DNA of 34,269 nt from Oscillospiraceae bacterium (GCA_015063785.1 SVTM01000031.1:1-34269), one strand, 5' to 3'; positions 24,097 to 32,740 are shown, counted from the first letter of the stretch. The notes: a model not told the origin generated them from the letters alone. Made by a program: numbers and translations.

Positions 24097-25161
24097 TCAA
24101 AAACGCCTTGCGGTAAGAAGTGCACCAATATACGCATTTCCTGCCTGTGCACGCTCGTCCTTTTCGCCGATCGACGTTATTCTGATGTTGTGGCGTCCGC
24201 TCTCAAGCTCAAAGGCTATCATTCTGTGATGCGCTCTTTCAAATTCCAGAGCGTAGGTATCCCAAAGCCGAATATTTCCATAATCTTTTCCGTCGATGGA
24301 AACCGCAATATCTCCCGAGGTGTTGCAGTTTCTGTAATACAACGCAACGCAATCAAAATCGCCCTCGTATTCAAGATATTCGCCCTTGCCGTAGGCTTTT
24401 GCGGTGGTGGGAAAATGTCCGCAAAGGTTCTCGCTTGTCTTTTCAAAGTTTCCGTTGAGGGTGCAGGCATCTATCATTTCGGCGTGCACAAAGCTGTCTT
24501 TGTGCATGGGCTTTGCAAACACCACGCTCTTGCCGTTTTCCATCAATCGTTCTATCTCTTTTGTTACTTTTTCAAAATAGAGCTTATACCCGTATTCGTT
24601 GGGGTGAGTATAGTCGGTGGTGTAGGTTTTCCAATCGCCCTCGCCCTTGTCCATGCGGCTTATAAATTCCGTTCCCACATCGATACATTCAATGCCGTAA
24701 TGCTCTGCCACAGAATAATGTGCTTCGTAGCTTTCAAGTTTTTTGCCCTCTTTAAAATCATCTTGCATAAACTTCGCTATGGTGATGACAAAAACGATGT
24801 CGGTCTTTTCGTCGGCTTCAAGTATCTGTCTGACTATGCTTTCCATGCAATACTGCGCCATTTTGAAGCCTGCGCGGTGGTCGTTTACCGCAAATTCCAC
24901 AAAAACCACGTCGGGTTTTCCCGAAAGAAGGTCTTTTTTTGCACGGAACATTCCAAGATCTGTGCCCGTACCGCCAATGCCCGCATTTATTTCGCAAAAT
25001 TCGTTTTTGGGATATTTTTTTCTGAACCATTCGGTGGTAAGAGAGCGCCAACAAAGACTTTTGTCTTCAACCCCTGCGCCCTGGGTGATTGATCCGCCAA
25101 GATATCCGAGAGTTATATTTTCGCCTTTTTCAAGCTTTCTTTTAAGATTTTCAAATGCCAT
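24097..25161 (-). CDS. SGNH/GDSL-type hydrolase (probable carbohydrate esterase)
   Basis: A 354-residue hydrolase with an SGNH fold in residues 1-215. The blocks are GGSITQG with nucleophile Ser24, GGTGTD (Gly block), 'VEFAVND' (Asn block) and 'DYTHPNEYG' with the catalytic Asp/His pair. The remaining 140 residues look like a beta-sandwich ('LEYEGDFDCVALYYRN', 'IAVSIDGKDYG'). Such proteins usually deacetylate or de-esterify glycans. No signal peptide is seen. It is the last gene of the minus-strand glycan cluster, 79 nt after the SDR, which supports a role in removing ester groups from imported oligosaccharides. Confidence 0.87.
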   Translation of the reverse strand: MAFENLKRKLEKGENITLGYLGGSITQGAGVEDKSLCWRSLTTEWFRKKYPKNEFCEINAGIGGTGTDLGMFRAKKDLLSGKPDVVFVEFAVNDHRAGFKMAQYCMESIVRQILEADEKTDIVFVITIAKFMQDDFKEGKKLESYEAHYSVAEHYGIECIDVGTEFISRMDKGEGDWKTYTTDYTHPNEYGYKLYFEKVTKEIERLMENGKSVVFAKPMHKDSFVHAEMIDACTLNGNFEKTSENLCGHFPTTAKAYGKGEYLEYEGDFDCVALYYRNCNTSGDIAVSIDGKDYGNIRLWDTYALEFERAHHRMIAFELESGRHNIRITSIGEKDERAQAGNAYIGALLTARRF

Positions 25162-25240
25162 AAAAAGATCCGCTCCTTGTTGGTTTTCTTAAATTTTACC
25201 CCAACAAGAAGCGGATGTCAATATATTATGTTTCTTTTTA

Positions 25241-26008
25241 TTATTTTTCGGGAATAATGGGATAAAGCTGGATGGTGTTTCCGCCGTCAACACGAAGCTC
25301 GGCTCCCGTGGTGTTCTTTGCACCGTCTCCGCCGAAATAATATACAGCGTTTGCAATATCCTCAAAATCGGCAATATCGCCGATGGGGGTGAAGTTTGAC
25401 GGGGCGTTTTTGCAGTCGTTGTAGTTGCTTTCCCATCTGTCAGTCTTGATCATGCCGGGAAGAACGGCGTTTACACGGATGTTGTATTTGCCGAGATCAA
25501 GGGCAAGGGCACGCATCATACCGAGAGCCCCTGCCTTTGATGCACAATATGCAATTCTGTCGGGGATTGCGCGATAAGCGGTGTTGGAGTTTACAAAAAC
25601 CACGTTGCCGCCCTTCTTTTCGATCATATGCTGCGCAGCCTGACGGATGAGCAGGAAATTCCAGCCCATGTTGACATTGATGACATCCATAAAATCCTTG
25701 ATGTCAACCGTGAGAAATTCCTGCCTGATACCGAGATTTGCGGCATTCAAAACAAGGCAGTCGAGAAGATAACCTTGCGCTCTGATATCATCGAATATTG
25801 CCTTTACCTCGGCTTCATCAAAGGTTGCCTCTGCCTTGTAGCCCTTTGCATAAACGCCAAATTCTTCGGTGATCTTTCTTGCCGCTTCCTGCGCGCCCGC
25901 AAGCTCACGGCTGCCGATGAATACTGTGTAGCCTTCTTTGGCAAATTTTTTTGCGATGCCAAAGCCTGTGTTGACAACGGCACCTGTTATAAATACGCTT
26001 TTGTTCAT
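25241..26008 (-). CDS. Short-chain dehydrogenase/reductase (glycan cluster)
   Basis: A 255-residue SDR. The cofactor loop is the variant TGAVVNTGFGIA at about residues 8-19, and the catalytic pair is Tyr154/Lys158 in YCASK, with 'VNSN' supplying the serine. 'NAVLPGMIKTD' is the usual motif after the catalytic helix. ATG 26008 follows AAGGAG; an in-frame start eight codons upstream overlaps the previous gene. It begins 10 nt after the stop of the GH16 gene, and its ribosome binding site touches that stop, so the two are coupled. It likely oxidises or reduces a monosaccharide released by the cluster (inference). Confidence 0.88.
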   Translation of the reverse strand: MNKSVFITGAVVNTGFGIAKKFAKEGYTVFIGSRELAGAQEAARKITEEFGVYAKGYKAEATFDEAEVKAIFDDIRAQGYLLDCLVLNAANLGIRQEFLTVDIKDFMDVINVNMGWNFLLIRQAAQHMIEKKGGNVVFVNSNTAYRAIPDRIAYCASKAGALGMMRALALDLGKYNIRVNAVLPGMIKTDRWESNYNDCKNAPSNFTPIGDIADFEDIANAVYYFGGDGAKNTTGAELRVDGGNTIQLYPIIPEK

Positions 26009-26018
26009 TTTTATCTCC

Positions 26019-26840
26019 TTATATCTTGTCAAAAACTCTTACATAGTCGACAACAAAAGTGTCGCCTGCCTTTGCGGCAGCATATGCCTCATCGGTGCCC
26101 TGATAGCTTCCGCCACGGTATCCTTCGACTTCGGTGGATATGAGAATAAACTGCGGAACCAAAGATACGGGCCCGTCAACGTGTCCGTCCTCAATGCCAT
26201 CAACATAGAAGGTGTATCCGTCATCATCCCACAAAACTCCGAATCTGTGAAACTCACCAAGTGAAATATCGCAATCTCCGCCTGCTTTGGCGCGCTTGTG
26301 GTCAATACCGTAGCCGTCGAAATGATTGGTGTGGGGTATGATGTGCCCGGGAGAAAAGCTTTCCATGATGTCACATTCAACTCCCGCAAATTCGGTTTCG
26401 GCACGACAGCCGATACACGGCGACTGAAGCCAGAAGGCAGACCACCAGCCGGGCATATTCTGCAACTTGCAACGGCATTCATAATAGCCCTTGGCATGAA
26501 GAAATTTTGATTTTTTAAGTTTTCCTATCGGCCAAACATTTTTGCCGTATTTGTAAGCATTCTCGTCGATAGGCTCGTCCATGTAGTTATATCCTGTCTG
26601 CAACTGAGATGAGCAGACATGACCGTTCTTTTCATAAATTTTAAAAACACAGTTGGAGTTTCCGTCAAGAAAAACTCCGTCATCCTGCCAGGTTTCGTGG
26701 CGGCTTCCCATCATATTGAGTCGGAAATCCCATTTTGACGTATCAAGCTCGTTTCCGTCAAATTCGTCGTTCCAGACAAGTTTCCATTTTCCGTCGGGAA
26801 GAACGCTCGGTTCGTGACCTTTTACATCATAATTATTCAT
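26019..26840 (-). CDS. GH16-family glycoside hydrolase (first copy)
   Basis: A 273-residue jelly-roll hydrolase of GH16. The catalytic motif is E-C-D-I-M-E at residues 155-160 (nucleophile Glu155, acid/base Glu160), the beta-bulge ExDxxE form found in laminarinases, agarases, porphyranases and carrageenases, not the ExDxE of lichenases. It starts almost directly with the catalytic 'WKLVWNDEFDGNELDTSKWDF' block, so there is no signal peptide and the enzyme appears cytosolic, unusual for GH16. It is a paralogue of the GH16 at 29153-30043, with the same N-terminal pattern and end ('VDYVRVFDKI'). The gap to the upstream GH29-like gene is 12 nt. The exact polysaccharide cannot be told from sequence. 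Confidence 0.92.
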   Translation of the reverse strand: MNNYDVKGHEPSVLPDGKWKLVWNDEFDGNELDTSKWDFRLNMMGSRHETWQDDGVFLDGNSNCVFKIYEKNGHVCSSQLQTGYNYMDEPIDENAYKYGKNVWPIGKLKKSKFLHAKGYYECRCKLQNMPGWWSAFWLQSPCIGCRAETEFAGVECDIMESFSPGHIIPHTNHFDGYGIDHKRAKAGGDCDISLGEFHRFGVLWDDDGYTFYVDGIEDGHVDGPVSLVPQFILISTEVEGYRGGSYQGTDEAYAAAKAGDTFVVDYVRVFDKI

Positions 26841-26852
26841 AAAAGCTCCAAT

Positions 26853-27833
26853 TCATTTCAACTCTTTAAGTTTTGACATCATATATGCTTGTTCTTTGTC
26901 AATGTATTTATCGTCTGTAAATTTCGTATCAAACATAACGATACCGCCTCCGGCATTGACCTTTTCGACATAGTCCTTGATCTCTTCGGGGGTAAAGCGG
27001 GGGATTTTTTCGGTTCCGTCCCATACTCCGGTGCTGCGGTCTCCGCCCGCATACCAGAAGGAATTGCACAAAAATTCAAACCACTGGGAGCCATCCACAT
27101 ATCTTTCGGCAGGAGGGGGCAAAAGCTCGCCCGTTTCTCCACCTGTGAAATTTTCATATATGGAATGTTTGAAAACCTTTTCGTTATCAAATCCGCCGTT
27201 GAAGGTAACAAGGGCATCTTTGTTTCCTTTGCGGACGGTGTCGGCATATTTTTTCATACATTTTTCGCGGTATTCATCGGGATAGAAATCGCTGTAACAA
27301 CCGTCAAACCACCAGGCAAAAACTCTGTCGCCGTATCTTAAAGCATACTCTTCAAGCACCTCGCACCATTTATCCACAAAGCTTTCGGGAACATGTCTTG
27401 GTGTGTATTCGCAATGCCACACACCGTCGATCTTCACGGGGATGGTGGTGGTAAATCCAAAGGCCTTGTTTGCAATATTGTTGCTGTCGCGGCAAGGACC
27501 GTCGCCGGTGAAATAAAGCATCAGATCTATGTCGTATTTTTTTAAAGCGTCCGAAAGATCCAACACAAAATCACGCTCGGCACAAGCCTCGCCCGGCTTA
27601 TATCCCGTTATTCTGTTGTAAGCCGAATTTGGAGCAAGCATAAGCTGGGTTACCTGCATAAGGGTTATACCCATAAACCCGCATCCGAGCTCATGAAGTT
27701 GGCGTGCCCAAAGCTCCACATCCACATTTTCAACGCGCTTGTTCCACGCCTGTGCGTCGTATCCGCCTAGAAAATGACAAAAAATTCCCCATTTTTTTGA
27801 TTGAAATCTGTCAAGCTTTTGCTGTATGCTCAT
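26853..27833 (-). CDS. GH29-like (alpha-L-fucosidase fold) protein
   Basis: A 326-residue protein that looks like a divergent (beta/alpha)8 alpha-L-fucosidase barrel of GH29. 'KKWGIFCHFLGGY' matches the GH29 'FGIFIHWG' start, and 'WWFDGCY' places the expected nucleophile at Asp177. The usual KHHDGF block is replaced by 'MQVTQLMLAPNS', so the substrate pocket differs and fucose may not be the ligand. It lacks the C-terminal beta domain and a signal peptide. The start is ATG 27833, 7 nt after GGGGGA; two earlier in-frame ATGs lie at or before that site. It is preceded by an extended -10 promoter candidate, so it may begin its own transcript within the cluster. Confidence 0.72.
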   Translation of the reverse strand: MSIQQKLDRFQSKKWGIFCHFLGGYDAQAWNKRVENVDVELWARQLHELGCGFMGITLMQVTQLMLAPNSAYNRITGYKPGEACAERDFVLDLSDALKKYDIDLMLYFTGDGPCRDSNNIANKAFGFTTTIPVKIDGVWHCEYTPRHVPESFVDKWCEVLEEYALRYGDRVFAWWFDGCYSDFYPDEYREKCMKKYADTVRKGNKDALVTFNGGFDNEKVFKHSIYENFTGGETGELLPPPAERYVDGSQWFEFLCNSFWYAGGDRSTGVWDGTEKIPRFTPEEIKDYVEKVNAGGGIVMFDTKFTDDKYIDKEQAYMMSKLKELK

Positions 27834-27883
27834 AATATTATCCCCCATATTTTGTTTTTCTTTATTCGGATGAATCACAAAAC

Positions 27884-27892
27884 ATTATATCA
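27884..27892 (-). promoter_or_regulatory. Extended -10 promoter candidate before the GH29-like gene
   Basis: TGATATAAT on the minus strand is an extended -10 element 51 bp before the start of the GH29-like gene, in the only gap (144 bp) of the cluster. No good -35 is seen. Upstream of it, 27900-27932 can form a GGAAT/ATTCC hairpin flanked by T and A runs. Confidence 0.5.
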
Positions 27893-27977
27893 CACATTTT
27901 TTTGGAATTCTTGTAATATATTCCTAAAAAACCAAACTATATTCACATATCAAAGCTTCATGGGGATAACAAATCAT

Positions 27978-29138
27978 TTAAAAATAAAACTCGCTCTTTG
28001 CAGGTCTTATATCAGTCAGCGCTCCCGTGTAATGACGGAGAGTGTGGGGCTGATACGGATGCTTTTCGCATTCCTCTTCGTTTATTTCAATGCCAAGACC
28101 GGGACGGTCGGGGATGGTCATGTAACCGTCGGCATATTCAAGCTTTTCGTTTGTAACGTCCTTGCGCCATTCCACATCGCTGTACATGATCTCGAGGATG
28201 CAGAAATTGGGACAACAAGCGGCAAGCTGCAAGGTTGCGGCGTTTGCCACGGGTCCCGACGGATTGTGGGGAGCAAAGGGAATGTATCTGCACTCCGACT
28301 CTGCGGCGATCTTTTTAAGCTCCATTATGCCGCCTGCGTGCGAAATGTCGGGCTGGATGTAATCCGCCGCCATCTTGTCAAACATGGGTTTATAGTCCCA
28401 GCGGGTATAAAGTCTTTCGCCTGCCGAGATCGGAATGTTCGAACGCATCTTGACCTCGAGAAGGGCGTCAAGATTGTCGGGGGGCACAGGCTCTTCAAGA
28501 AACATGGGCTTGAACTGTTCCATTTCCTTTGCGATCTTAACGGCGGTGGGAATATTAAATCTGCCGTGAGCTTCGATGAGAAGGTCCACGTCTTTTCCAA
28601 CCGCTTCTCTGACCGCGCCGACACATTCGATGGCGGTGTCAAGATCCTTGTTTGAAATATCAAGATAATTCTTGCCAAAGGGGTCCCATTTCATGGCGGT
28701 CACACCTCTTTGCACTGCGATCTTTGCTTTTTCTGCAAATTCGGCAGGTGTTTTTGCACCTGCAAACCAGCCGTTTACGTAAATTCTCACCTTGTCGTGA
28801 TATTTTCCGCCGAGAAGCCTGTAAACGGGAACATTAAGGCTCTTGCCAAGAATATCCCACAGAGCACATTCAACGGCAGAAAGCGCGCTCATAAGCACCG
28901 CTCCGCCGCGCCAGTAAGCGTCGCGGTAGATGGTGTGCCAATGCTTTTCGATATCGCGGGGGTCTTTTCCCACAAGGTATTCTTTTATATGCTCGAGAGC
29001 TCCGAGAAGAGCTTTTTCCTTGTATTCAAGGGTTGCCTCTCCGACTCCTGTTATTCCCTCGTCGGTATAAACCTTGACAAACACCCAGTTTGTTCTGAAA
29101 CAATCGACCACAAAGGGTTTTATATCAATAACTTTCAT
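27978..29138 (-). CDS. Enolase-superfamily sugar-acid dehydratase (galactonate dehydratase-like)
   Basis: A 386-residue member of the mandelate racemase/muconate lactonizing group. The N-terminal capping domain (1-120) is followed by a barrel with 'EAHGRFN' (Glu189, His191), 'EEPVPPDN', 'GERLYTRWD' and 'PHNPSGPVANA', the same order as in D-galactonate dehydratase DgoD. These enzymes abstract a proton next to a carboxylate and eliminate water to give a 2-keto-3-deoxy acid; related members also cycloisomerise anhydro-galactonate. The metal ligand in the first motif is Glu where DgoD has Asp. The gene starts 14 nt after the GH16 gene. Its presence in this glycan cluster implies oxidation of a released sugar to an aldonate, maybe by the SDR (inference). 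Confidence 0.85.
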   Translation of the reverse strand: MKVIDIKPFVVDCFRTNWVFVKVYTDEGITGVGEATLEYKEKALLGALEHIKEYLVGKDPRDIEKHWHTIYRDAYWRGGAVLMSALSAVECALWDILGKSLNVPVYRLLGGKYHDKVRIYVNGWFAGAKTPAEFAEKAKIAVQRGVTAMKWDPFGKNYLDISNKDLDTAIECVGAVREAVGKDVDLLIEAHGRFNIPTAVKIAKEMEQFKPMFLEEPVPPDNLDALLEVKMRSNIPISAGERLYTRWDYKPMFDKMAADYIQPDISHAGGIMELKKIAAESECRYIPFAPHNPSGPVANAATLQLAACCPNFCILEIMYSDVEWRKDVTNEKLEYADGYMTIPDRPGLGIEINEEECEKHPYQPHTLRHYTGALTDIRPAKSEFYF

Positions 29139-29152
29139 TTTTTGTTCCTTTC

Positions 29153-30043
29153 TTATATTGCATCAAAAACTCTGACGTAATCGACTGTGAAACAATCGGG
29201 AAGAACGGCTTTTTTAAGAATTTCAACGGGTTTGCCTTTCCAGACATTTGCATCCCCTGCAAGGGTTGCAAGCTCGCCCTCTGTTGCCTCTCCGCGGAAA
29301 GCTCTGTTGTAGCCGTGACATTCGGTGGAAACAAGGATAAACTGATCAACGTGTGACACAGCGCATTCGGGAGCCATTTGTCTGCCCACTTCTTTTCCGT
29401 CGGCATAGAAGATATATCCGTCCTCCTGCCAGTCAACGGCATATGTGTGCCAGCCGTCCTCGGTTTCTACATAAGGAAACTCGAAATGTCCGTACCAGCG
29501 TGTTTCGGCACCGTAGCCGTTCCAGCCGTTGCCGCAGAGCATCTTGCCCTCGGTGTGCTGGAGATAGTTTTCCATGATGTCACATTCAACACCGCACTGG
29601 GCAGGATCAGGGTGCGAACCGATGCCGGGTGCCTGAAGCCAGAAGGCGGCATGCCAGCCGGGGTTTTTGGGAAGTTTGCAACGGATCTCGTAATATCCGA
29701 ATTTATGCATAAACTTCGGCGTTTCTTTTGCACCAAAAGGCCACATTTTGTGTTCATATCCCTTGTCTTTGGGCAGGTCAAAGGTCAAAGAGCCTGTCTG
29801 AAGATGGGCGGAATAGTAATCCTCGCCTTTTTTGATAAGGTTGATCTTCATGGTGCTGTCGCCGCATACCTCAACCCCCTCGTCGGTGAAAGTGGGCGAA
29901 AGCTTGCCCCAAAAATATCTTCTGAACGACCACTTTTCGGTATCAAGCTCGTTTCCGTCAAATTCGTCGTTCCAGACGAGCTTCCAGTTTTTTTCTTTGG
30001 GAAGGTACGAAGACACATGACCTTCAACTTTGTATTCTTTCAT
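29153..30043 (-). CDS. GH16-family glycoside hydrolase (second copy)
   Basis: A 296-residue GH16 hydrolase with the catalytic motif E-C-D-I-M-E at residues 153-158. Its start, MKEYKVEGH..., aligns with the first copy's MNNYDVKGH..., which supports ATG 30043 (after AGGAG) over an in-frame ATG further upstream that would add about 24 residues. It has 'NWKLVWNDEFDGNELDTEKW', 'KFGYYEIRCKLPKNPGW' and ends 'VDYVRVFDAI'. No signal peptide is present. It differs from the first copy by a longer loop in the C-terminal third ('GEATEGELATLAGDANVWKG'), so the two probably cut different linkages or chain lengths. It is the first gene of the minus-strand cluster, divergent from the third AraC gene. Confidence 0.92.
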   Translation of the reverse strand: MKEYKVEGHVSSYLPKEKNWKLVWNDEFDGNELDTEKWSFRRYFWGKLSPTFTDEGVEVCGDSTMKINLIKKGEDYYSAHLQTGSLTFDLPKDKGYEHKMWPFGAKETPKFMHKFGYYEIRCKLPKNPGWHAAFWLQAPGIGSHPDPAQCGVECDIMENYLQHTEGKMLCGNGWNGYGAETRWYGHFEFPYVETEDGWHTYAVDWQEDGYIFYADGKEVGRQMAPECAVSHVDQFILVSTECHGYNRAFRGEATEGELATLAGDANVWKGKPVEILKKAVLPDCFTVDYVRVFDAI

Positions 30044-30221
30044 TCTGTGCTCCTTTTTCTGCTTTTGTTTCAAGCTATTGATTTTTGCGAAATGTTGTGA
30101 TAAAATAAATTTGATCATATTGTCCTTTTGCTTTGAGTTTAGCACAATACGAGGGGCTTTTATATACAAATCTTGCAATTCTTTTTAGATATCTTGTCAT
30201 TTTCGCAGAAAGGATTAAAAA

Positions 30222-31043
30222 ATGTTTGAAAATATAAAGTTGCCGCAGGTTGTGGGTATCGGAGTTTTTGACACCGCCATAAGCTTTGGCGACATCGGCG
30301 AGACCAAAAGGCGAAACGTCACTTTTTTTGAGATCGACCTTGCCATCGAAGACGGCGGCATCACACACATAAACGAAAACGACGAGCCGATACGTGAAAA
30401 TCTGCTGATCTGCGCAAAGCCCGGATATCACAGAAGCACAGCTCTGCCGTACAGATGCTATTATATCCACCTTGCCGTAAAAAACGGCACGATATATGAC
30501 ATTCTCTCGCAAGCTCCCGATTTCTGCTATCCCAAAGATGCACAGGAATTAAAAAAAATCTTTCTTTCGCTCATCAACGCATACAATTTTCCCGACGATA
30601 CAAGCGAGCTTGTAATCGCCGAAAACATTCTTTCTCTCTGCCGCCTTATCGAAAAAGAAACTGGCACCATCAAAAGAAGCCGTAGGTTGAGCGCAGACCT
30701 TTCCCGTCCGGAGATAATCGAAAATGCCGTGAAATATATTTCCGAAAACTATGCGGAAAACATCAGCCTTTCTTTTCTTGCCCACAGCGCAAATCTTTCG
30801 CCCACATATTTTCACAAACTTTTCCGCAAGGCTGTGGGACACACCCTTTGCGAATATATTCTTGACGTGCGCATACGCGCGGCAAAAAATCTGCTTTTGA
30901 CCACCGACAAGACTTTGGTGGACATTGCCTCTGAATGCGGTTTTTCATCCCAGTCATATTTTAACTACGCTTTCAAAAAAGCCGAAAAAACAACCCCAAA
31001 TCAATACAGATTTTCAAAAAACAGCAGTTATTTTTCGGTATAA
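30222..31043 (+). CDS. AraC-family transcriptional regulator (third)
   Basis: A 273-residue regulator with a divergent N-terminal sensor (about 1-165) and a C-terminal AraC paired HTH: LSFLAHSANLSPTYFHKLFRKAVG and LVDIASECGFSSQSYFNYAFKKAEK, ending 'TTPNQYRF'. The ATG follows AAAGGA. It is divergent from the GH16-led cluster across 178 bp, the usual place for its activator. The likely ligand is an oligosaccharide or sugar made by that cluster (inference). I see no clear consensus promoter in the 178-bp region, which is AT-rich and would suit activation. Confidence 0.88.
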   Translation: MFENIKLPQVVGIGVFDTAISFGDIGETKRRNVTFFEIDLAIEDGGITHINENDEPIRENLLICAKPGYHRSTALPYRCYYIHLAVKNGTIYDILSQAPDFCYPKDAQELKKIFLSLINAYNFPDDTSELVIAENILSLCRLIEKETGTIKRSRRLSADLSRPEIIENAVKYISENYAENISLSFLAHSANLSPTYFHKLFRKAVGHTLCEYILDVRIRAAKNLLLTTDKTLVDIASECGFSSQSYFNYAFKKAEKTTPNQYRFSKNSSYFSV

Positions 31044-31045
31044 CA

Positions 31046-31074
31046 TTGACTTTGTTTCAAAGACAGTATAAAAT
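31046..31074 (+). promoter_or_regulatory. Promoter of nadE
   Basis: TTGACT (31046-31051) and TAAAAT (31069-31074) are 17 bp apart, starting 3 bp after the stop of the AraC gene. nadE is therefore probably an independent unit. Confidence 0.72.
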
Positions 31075-31103
31075 ATATTCAAAGAAAAACGGAGGTTTCA
31101 ACA

Positions 31104-31844
31104 ATGGCATATACATTTGATGCAAAAAAAGTAACAAACGATATTATAGAATGGATAAAAGATTTTTTTGAAAACAACGGCAAAGGCTGCAATGCGGTGC
31201 TTGGCATTTCGGGAGGAAAAGATTCTTCGGTTTGTGCGGCGCTTTGCGTGGCAGCGCTGGGAAAAGACCGTGTATACGGCGTTTTGATGCCCAACGGCGA
31301 GCAGGGCGACATTGACGTTGCCCGCGCTTTGTGCGATCACCTTGGCATCGAGCGTTTTGAGATCAATATAAAAGCAGCATACGACGGCATGATGGGCGAG
31401 CTTTCGGAAAAGCTTGAGGTTTCGCGCCAGACAGAATGCAATCTGCCTCCCCGTCTTCGCATGGCAGCGGTTTATGCCGTATCCCAATCGGTAAACGGCA
31501 GAGTCTGCAACACCTGCAACCTTTCGGAGGACTGGGTGGGATATTCCACGCGCTACGGCGATTCCGTGGGCGATTTCAGCCCCCTTTCAAGGCTCACTGT
31601 GGCAGAAGTAAAAGAAGTCGGCCGCGTGCTGGGACTGCCTTCGATGTTTGTGGACAAAACTCCCATTGACGGCCTTTGCGGCAAGACTGACGAGGAAAAC
31701 CTCGGCTTTACCTACGCAACCCTTGACAGATACATAAGAGAAGGCATCTGCGAGGACGAAGAGATCAAAGCTCTCATCGACCGCAAGCACAAAATGAACC
31801 TTTTTAAGCTTGAATTGATGCCTGTTTTTGAATATAAGGGCTGA
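31104..31844 (+). CDS. nadE: NH3-dependent NAD+ synthetase
   Basis: A 246-residue cytosolic enzyme that makes NAD+ from nicotinate adenine dinucleotide, ATP and ammonia. The N-type ATP pyrophosphatase loop is SGGKDSS at residues 36-42. 'RLRMAAVYAVSQSVNGRVCNTCNLSEDWVGYSTRYGDSVGDFSPLSRLTVAEVKEVGRVLGLP' is close to the family core, and 'KTPIDGLCGKTDEENLGF' is the conserved late motif. No glutaminase domain is present, so the free-ammonia form is expected. The ATG follows GGAGG. It is a housekeeping gene, not functionally tied to the glycan genes. Confidence 0.95.
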   Translation: MAYTFDAKKVTNDIIEWIKDFFENNGKGCNAVLGISGGKDSSVCAALCVAALGKDRVYGVLMPNGEQGDIDVARALCDHLGIERFEINIKAAYDGMMGELSEKLEVSRQTECNLPPRLRMAAVYAVSQSVNGRVCNTCNLSEDWVGYSTRYGDSVGDFSPLSRLTVAEVKEVGRVLGLPSMFVDKTPIDGLCGKTDEENLGFTYATLDRYIREGICEDEEIKALIDRKHKMNLFKLELMPVFEYKG

Positions 31845-31870
31845 TAAGAAGGCAAAAAAACGACTAATAC

Positions 31871-31904
31871 AAAGAGCGGAGAATAATCCTCCGCTCTTTT
31901 TTCT
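31871..31904. terminator. Terminator after nadE
   Basis: The 11-bp stem AAAGAGCGGAG / CTCCGCTCTTT (one base displaced) has an AT-rich loop and is followed by a T-run. It ends nadE; the convergent gene stops at 31920. Confidence 0.85.
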
Positions 31905-31919
31905 GTTGTCTTAAAAAGT

Positions 31920-32312
31920 TTATTCCTTGTTTTTCTGCTCACGCTTTTTTCTGCGCTGCTCGCGGGTATTACTTTCGGATTCAAACAATTCAACCGCCGC
32001 ATTAGTCAACTCGTCTGGCCAAACCTCGCCGCTTTTCACCACGTCTGCCCAGGGACAAAGTTTTTCATATTCGTCATCGAATATGACGGTATATGGGGGG
32101 CCGCCACGGTCGTCGACAGCCATATACATATGCCTGCCATCGTGCATAATGTCGGCCGCTTGGCTTTCAAGCATTTTTTTGTCAAGCTGATCGAACATTT
32201 CTTTTGTTATTTCATACAGATGATAATCCTGTATTCCGCCATGCTCGCCGAAATAACGTCCGCTGTTGCTGTCATAACAAGCCTTCCATCCCCAGCCTTT
32301 TTTGAAAAGCAT
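31920..32312 (-). CDS. Hypothetical protein (130 aa)
   Basis: I do not recognise this family. The product is acidic in the middle and ends in a charged, probably disordered tail (REQRRKKREQKNK). No signal peptide or membrane segment is seen. The central part ('YHLYEITKEMFDQL', 'MYMAVDDRGGPPYTVIFDDEY') has the look of a small alpha/beta domain. The ATG follows GGAGG on the minus strand. It lies 60 nt after the next gene upstream in the same direction (32373-32702), so the two may be one operon. The strong ribosome binding site and regular codon use support a real gene. Confidence 0.7.
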   Translation of the reverse strand: MLFKKGWGWKACYDSNSGRYFGEHGGIQDYHLYEITKEMFDQLDKKMLESQAADIMHDGRHMYMAVDDRGGPPYTVIFDDEYEKLCPWADVVKSGEVWPDELTNAAVELFESESNTREQRRKKREQKNKE

Positions 32313-32372
32313 AATCTTGTCCTCCGTATTATTTGCAAATAATTGATTTTGAAATACTCTTTTATTACATAT

Positions 32373-32702
32373 TCACATCTTTTTCTGTAATTGGAATATA
32401 GGTTTCATTTTGTGTTCCAGTTCAATGCCGGTGTATGTTTTGTTGATGTAATCAGCATCTTGCTCGTCTTTGACCGAATAGTAGTCCTCAAACAGGGTTT
32501 CTCTCCGCTTGGAAAATTTATGCAACCGGTATACCTGAACCAAATACAGCTTTCCGCAAGCTCGGCATCTCGCCAGTCTCCGCACACCGTTTTTTCCATC
32601 ATCCCATCTGAACAAAAACCAACGAATGCTGCCGTCTTGATTTTTCGGCATTGAATCGTATTCTTTTATAATATCAAAATCTTCATTTTCACAACAAAAC
32701 AC
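32373..32702 (-). CDS. Small protein with one CxxC knuckle (109 aa)
   Basis: Unrecognised. The product has a 'CRACGKLYLVQVYRL' knuckle at about residues 47-61 and two cysteines at the start (FCCEN), which could form a zinc site with it. The rest is charged and lacks membrane segments. The GTG start at 32702 has GAGGA about 9 nt upstream. It precedes the 130-aa hypothetical gene in the same direction, and both lie near the rpsI-end repeat, in a stretch of small genes unlike the glycan region. Confidence 0.6.
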   Translation of the reverse strand: MFCCENEDFDIIKEYDSMPKNQDGSIRWFLFRWDDGKNGVRRLARCRACGKLYLVQVYRLHKFSKRRETLFEDYYSVKDEQDADYINKTYTGIELEHKMKPIFQLQKKM

Positions 32703-32740
32703 TATTTATTCCTCACAAACTCAAACATCTTTGACTAACT

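Noticed and set aside
24091..25092. Plus-strand open frame opposite the SGNH hydrolase
   Set aside because: The minus-strand protein has all SGNH blocks; the opposite frame has no recognisable domain.
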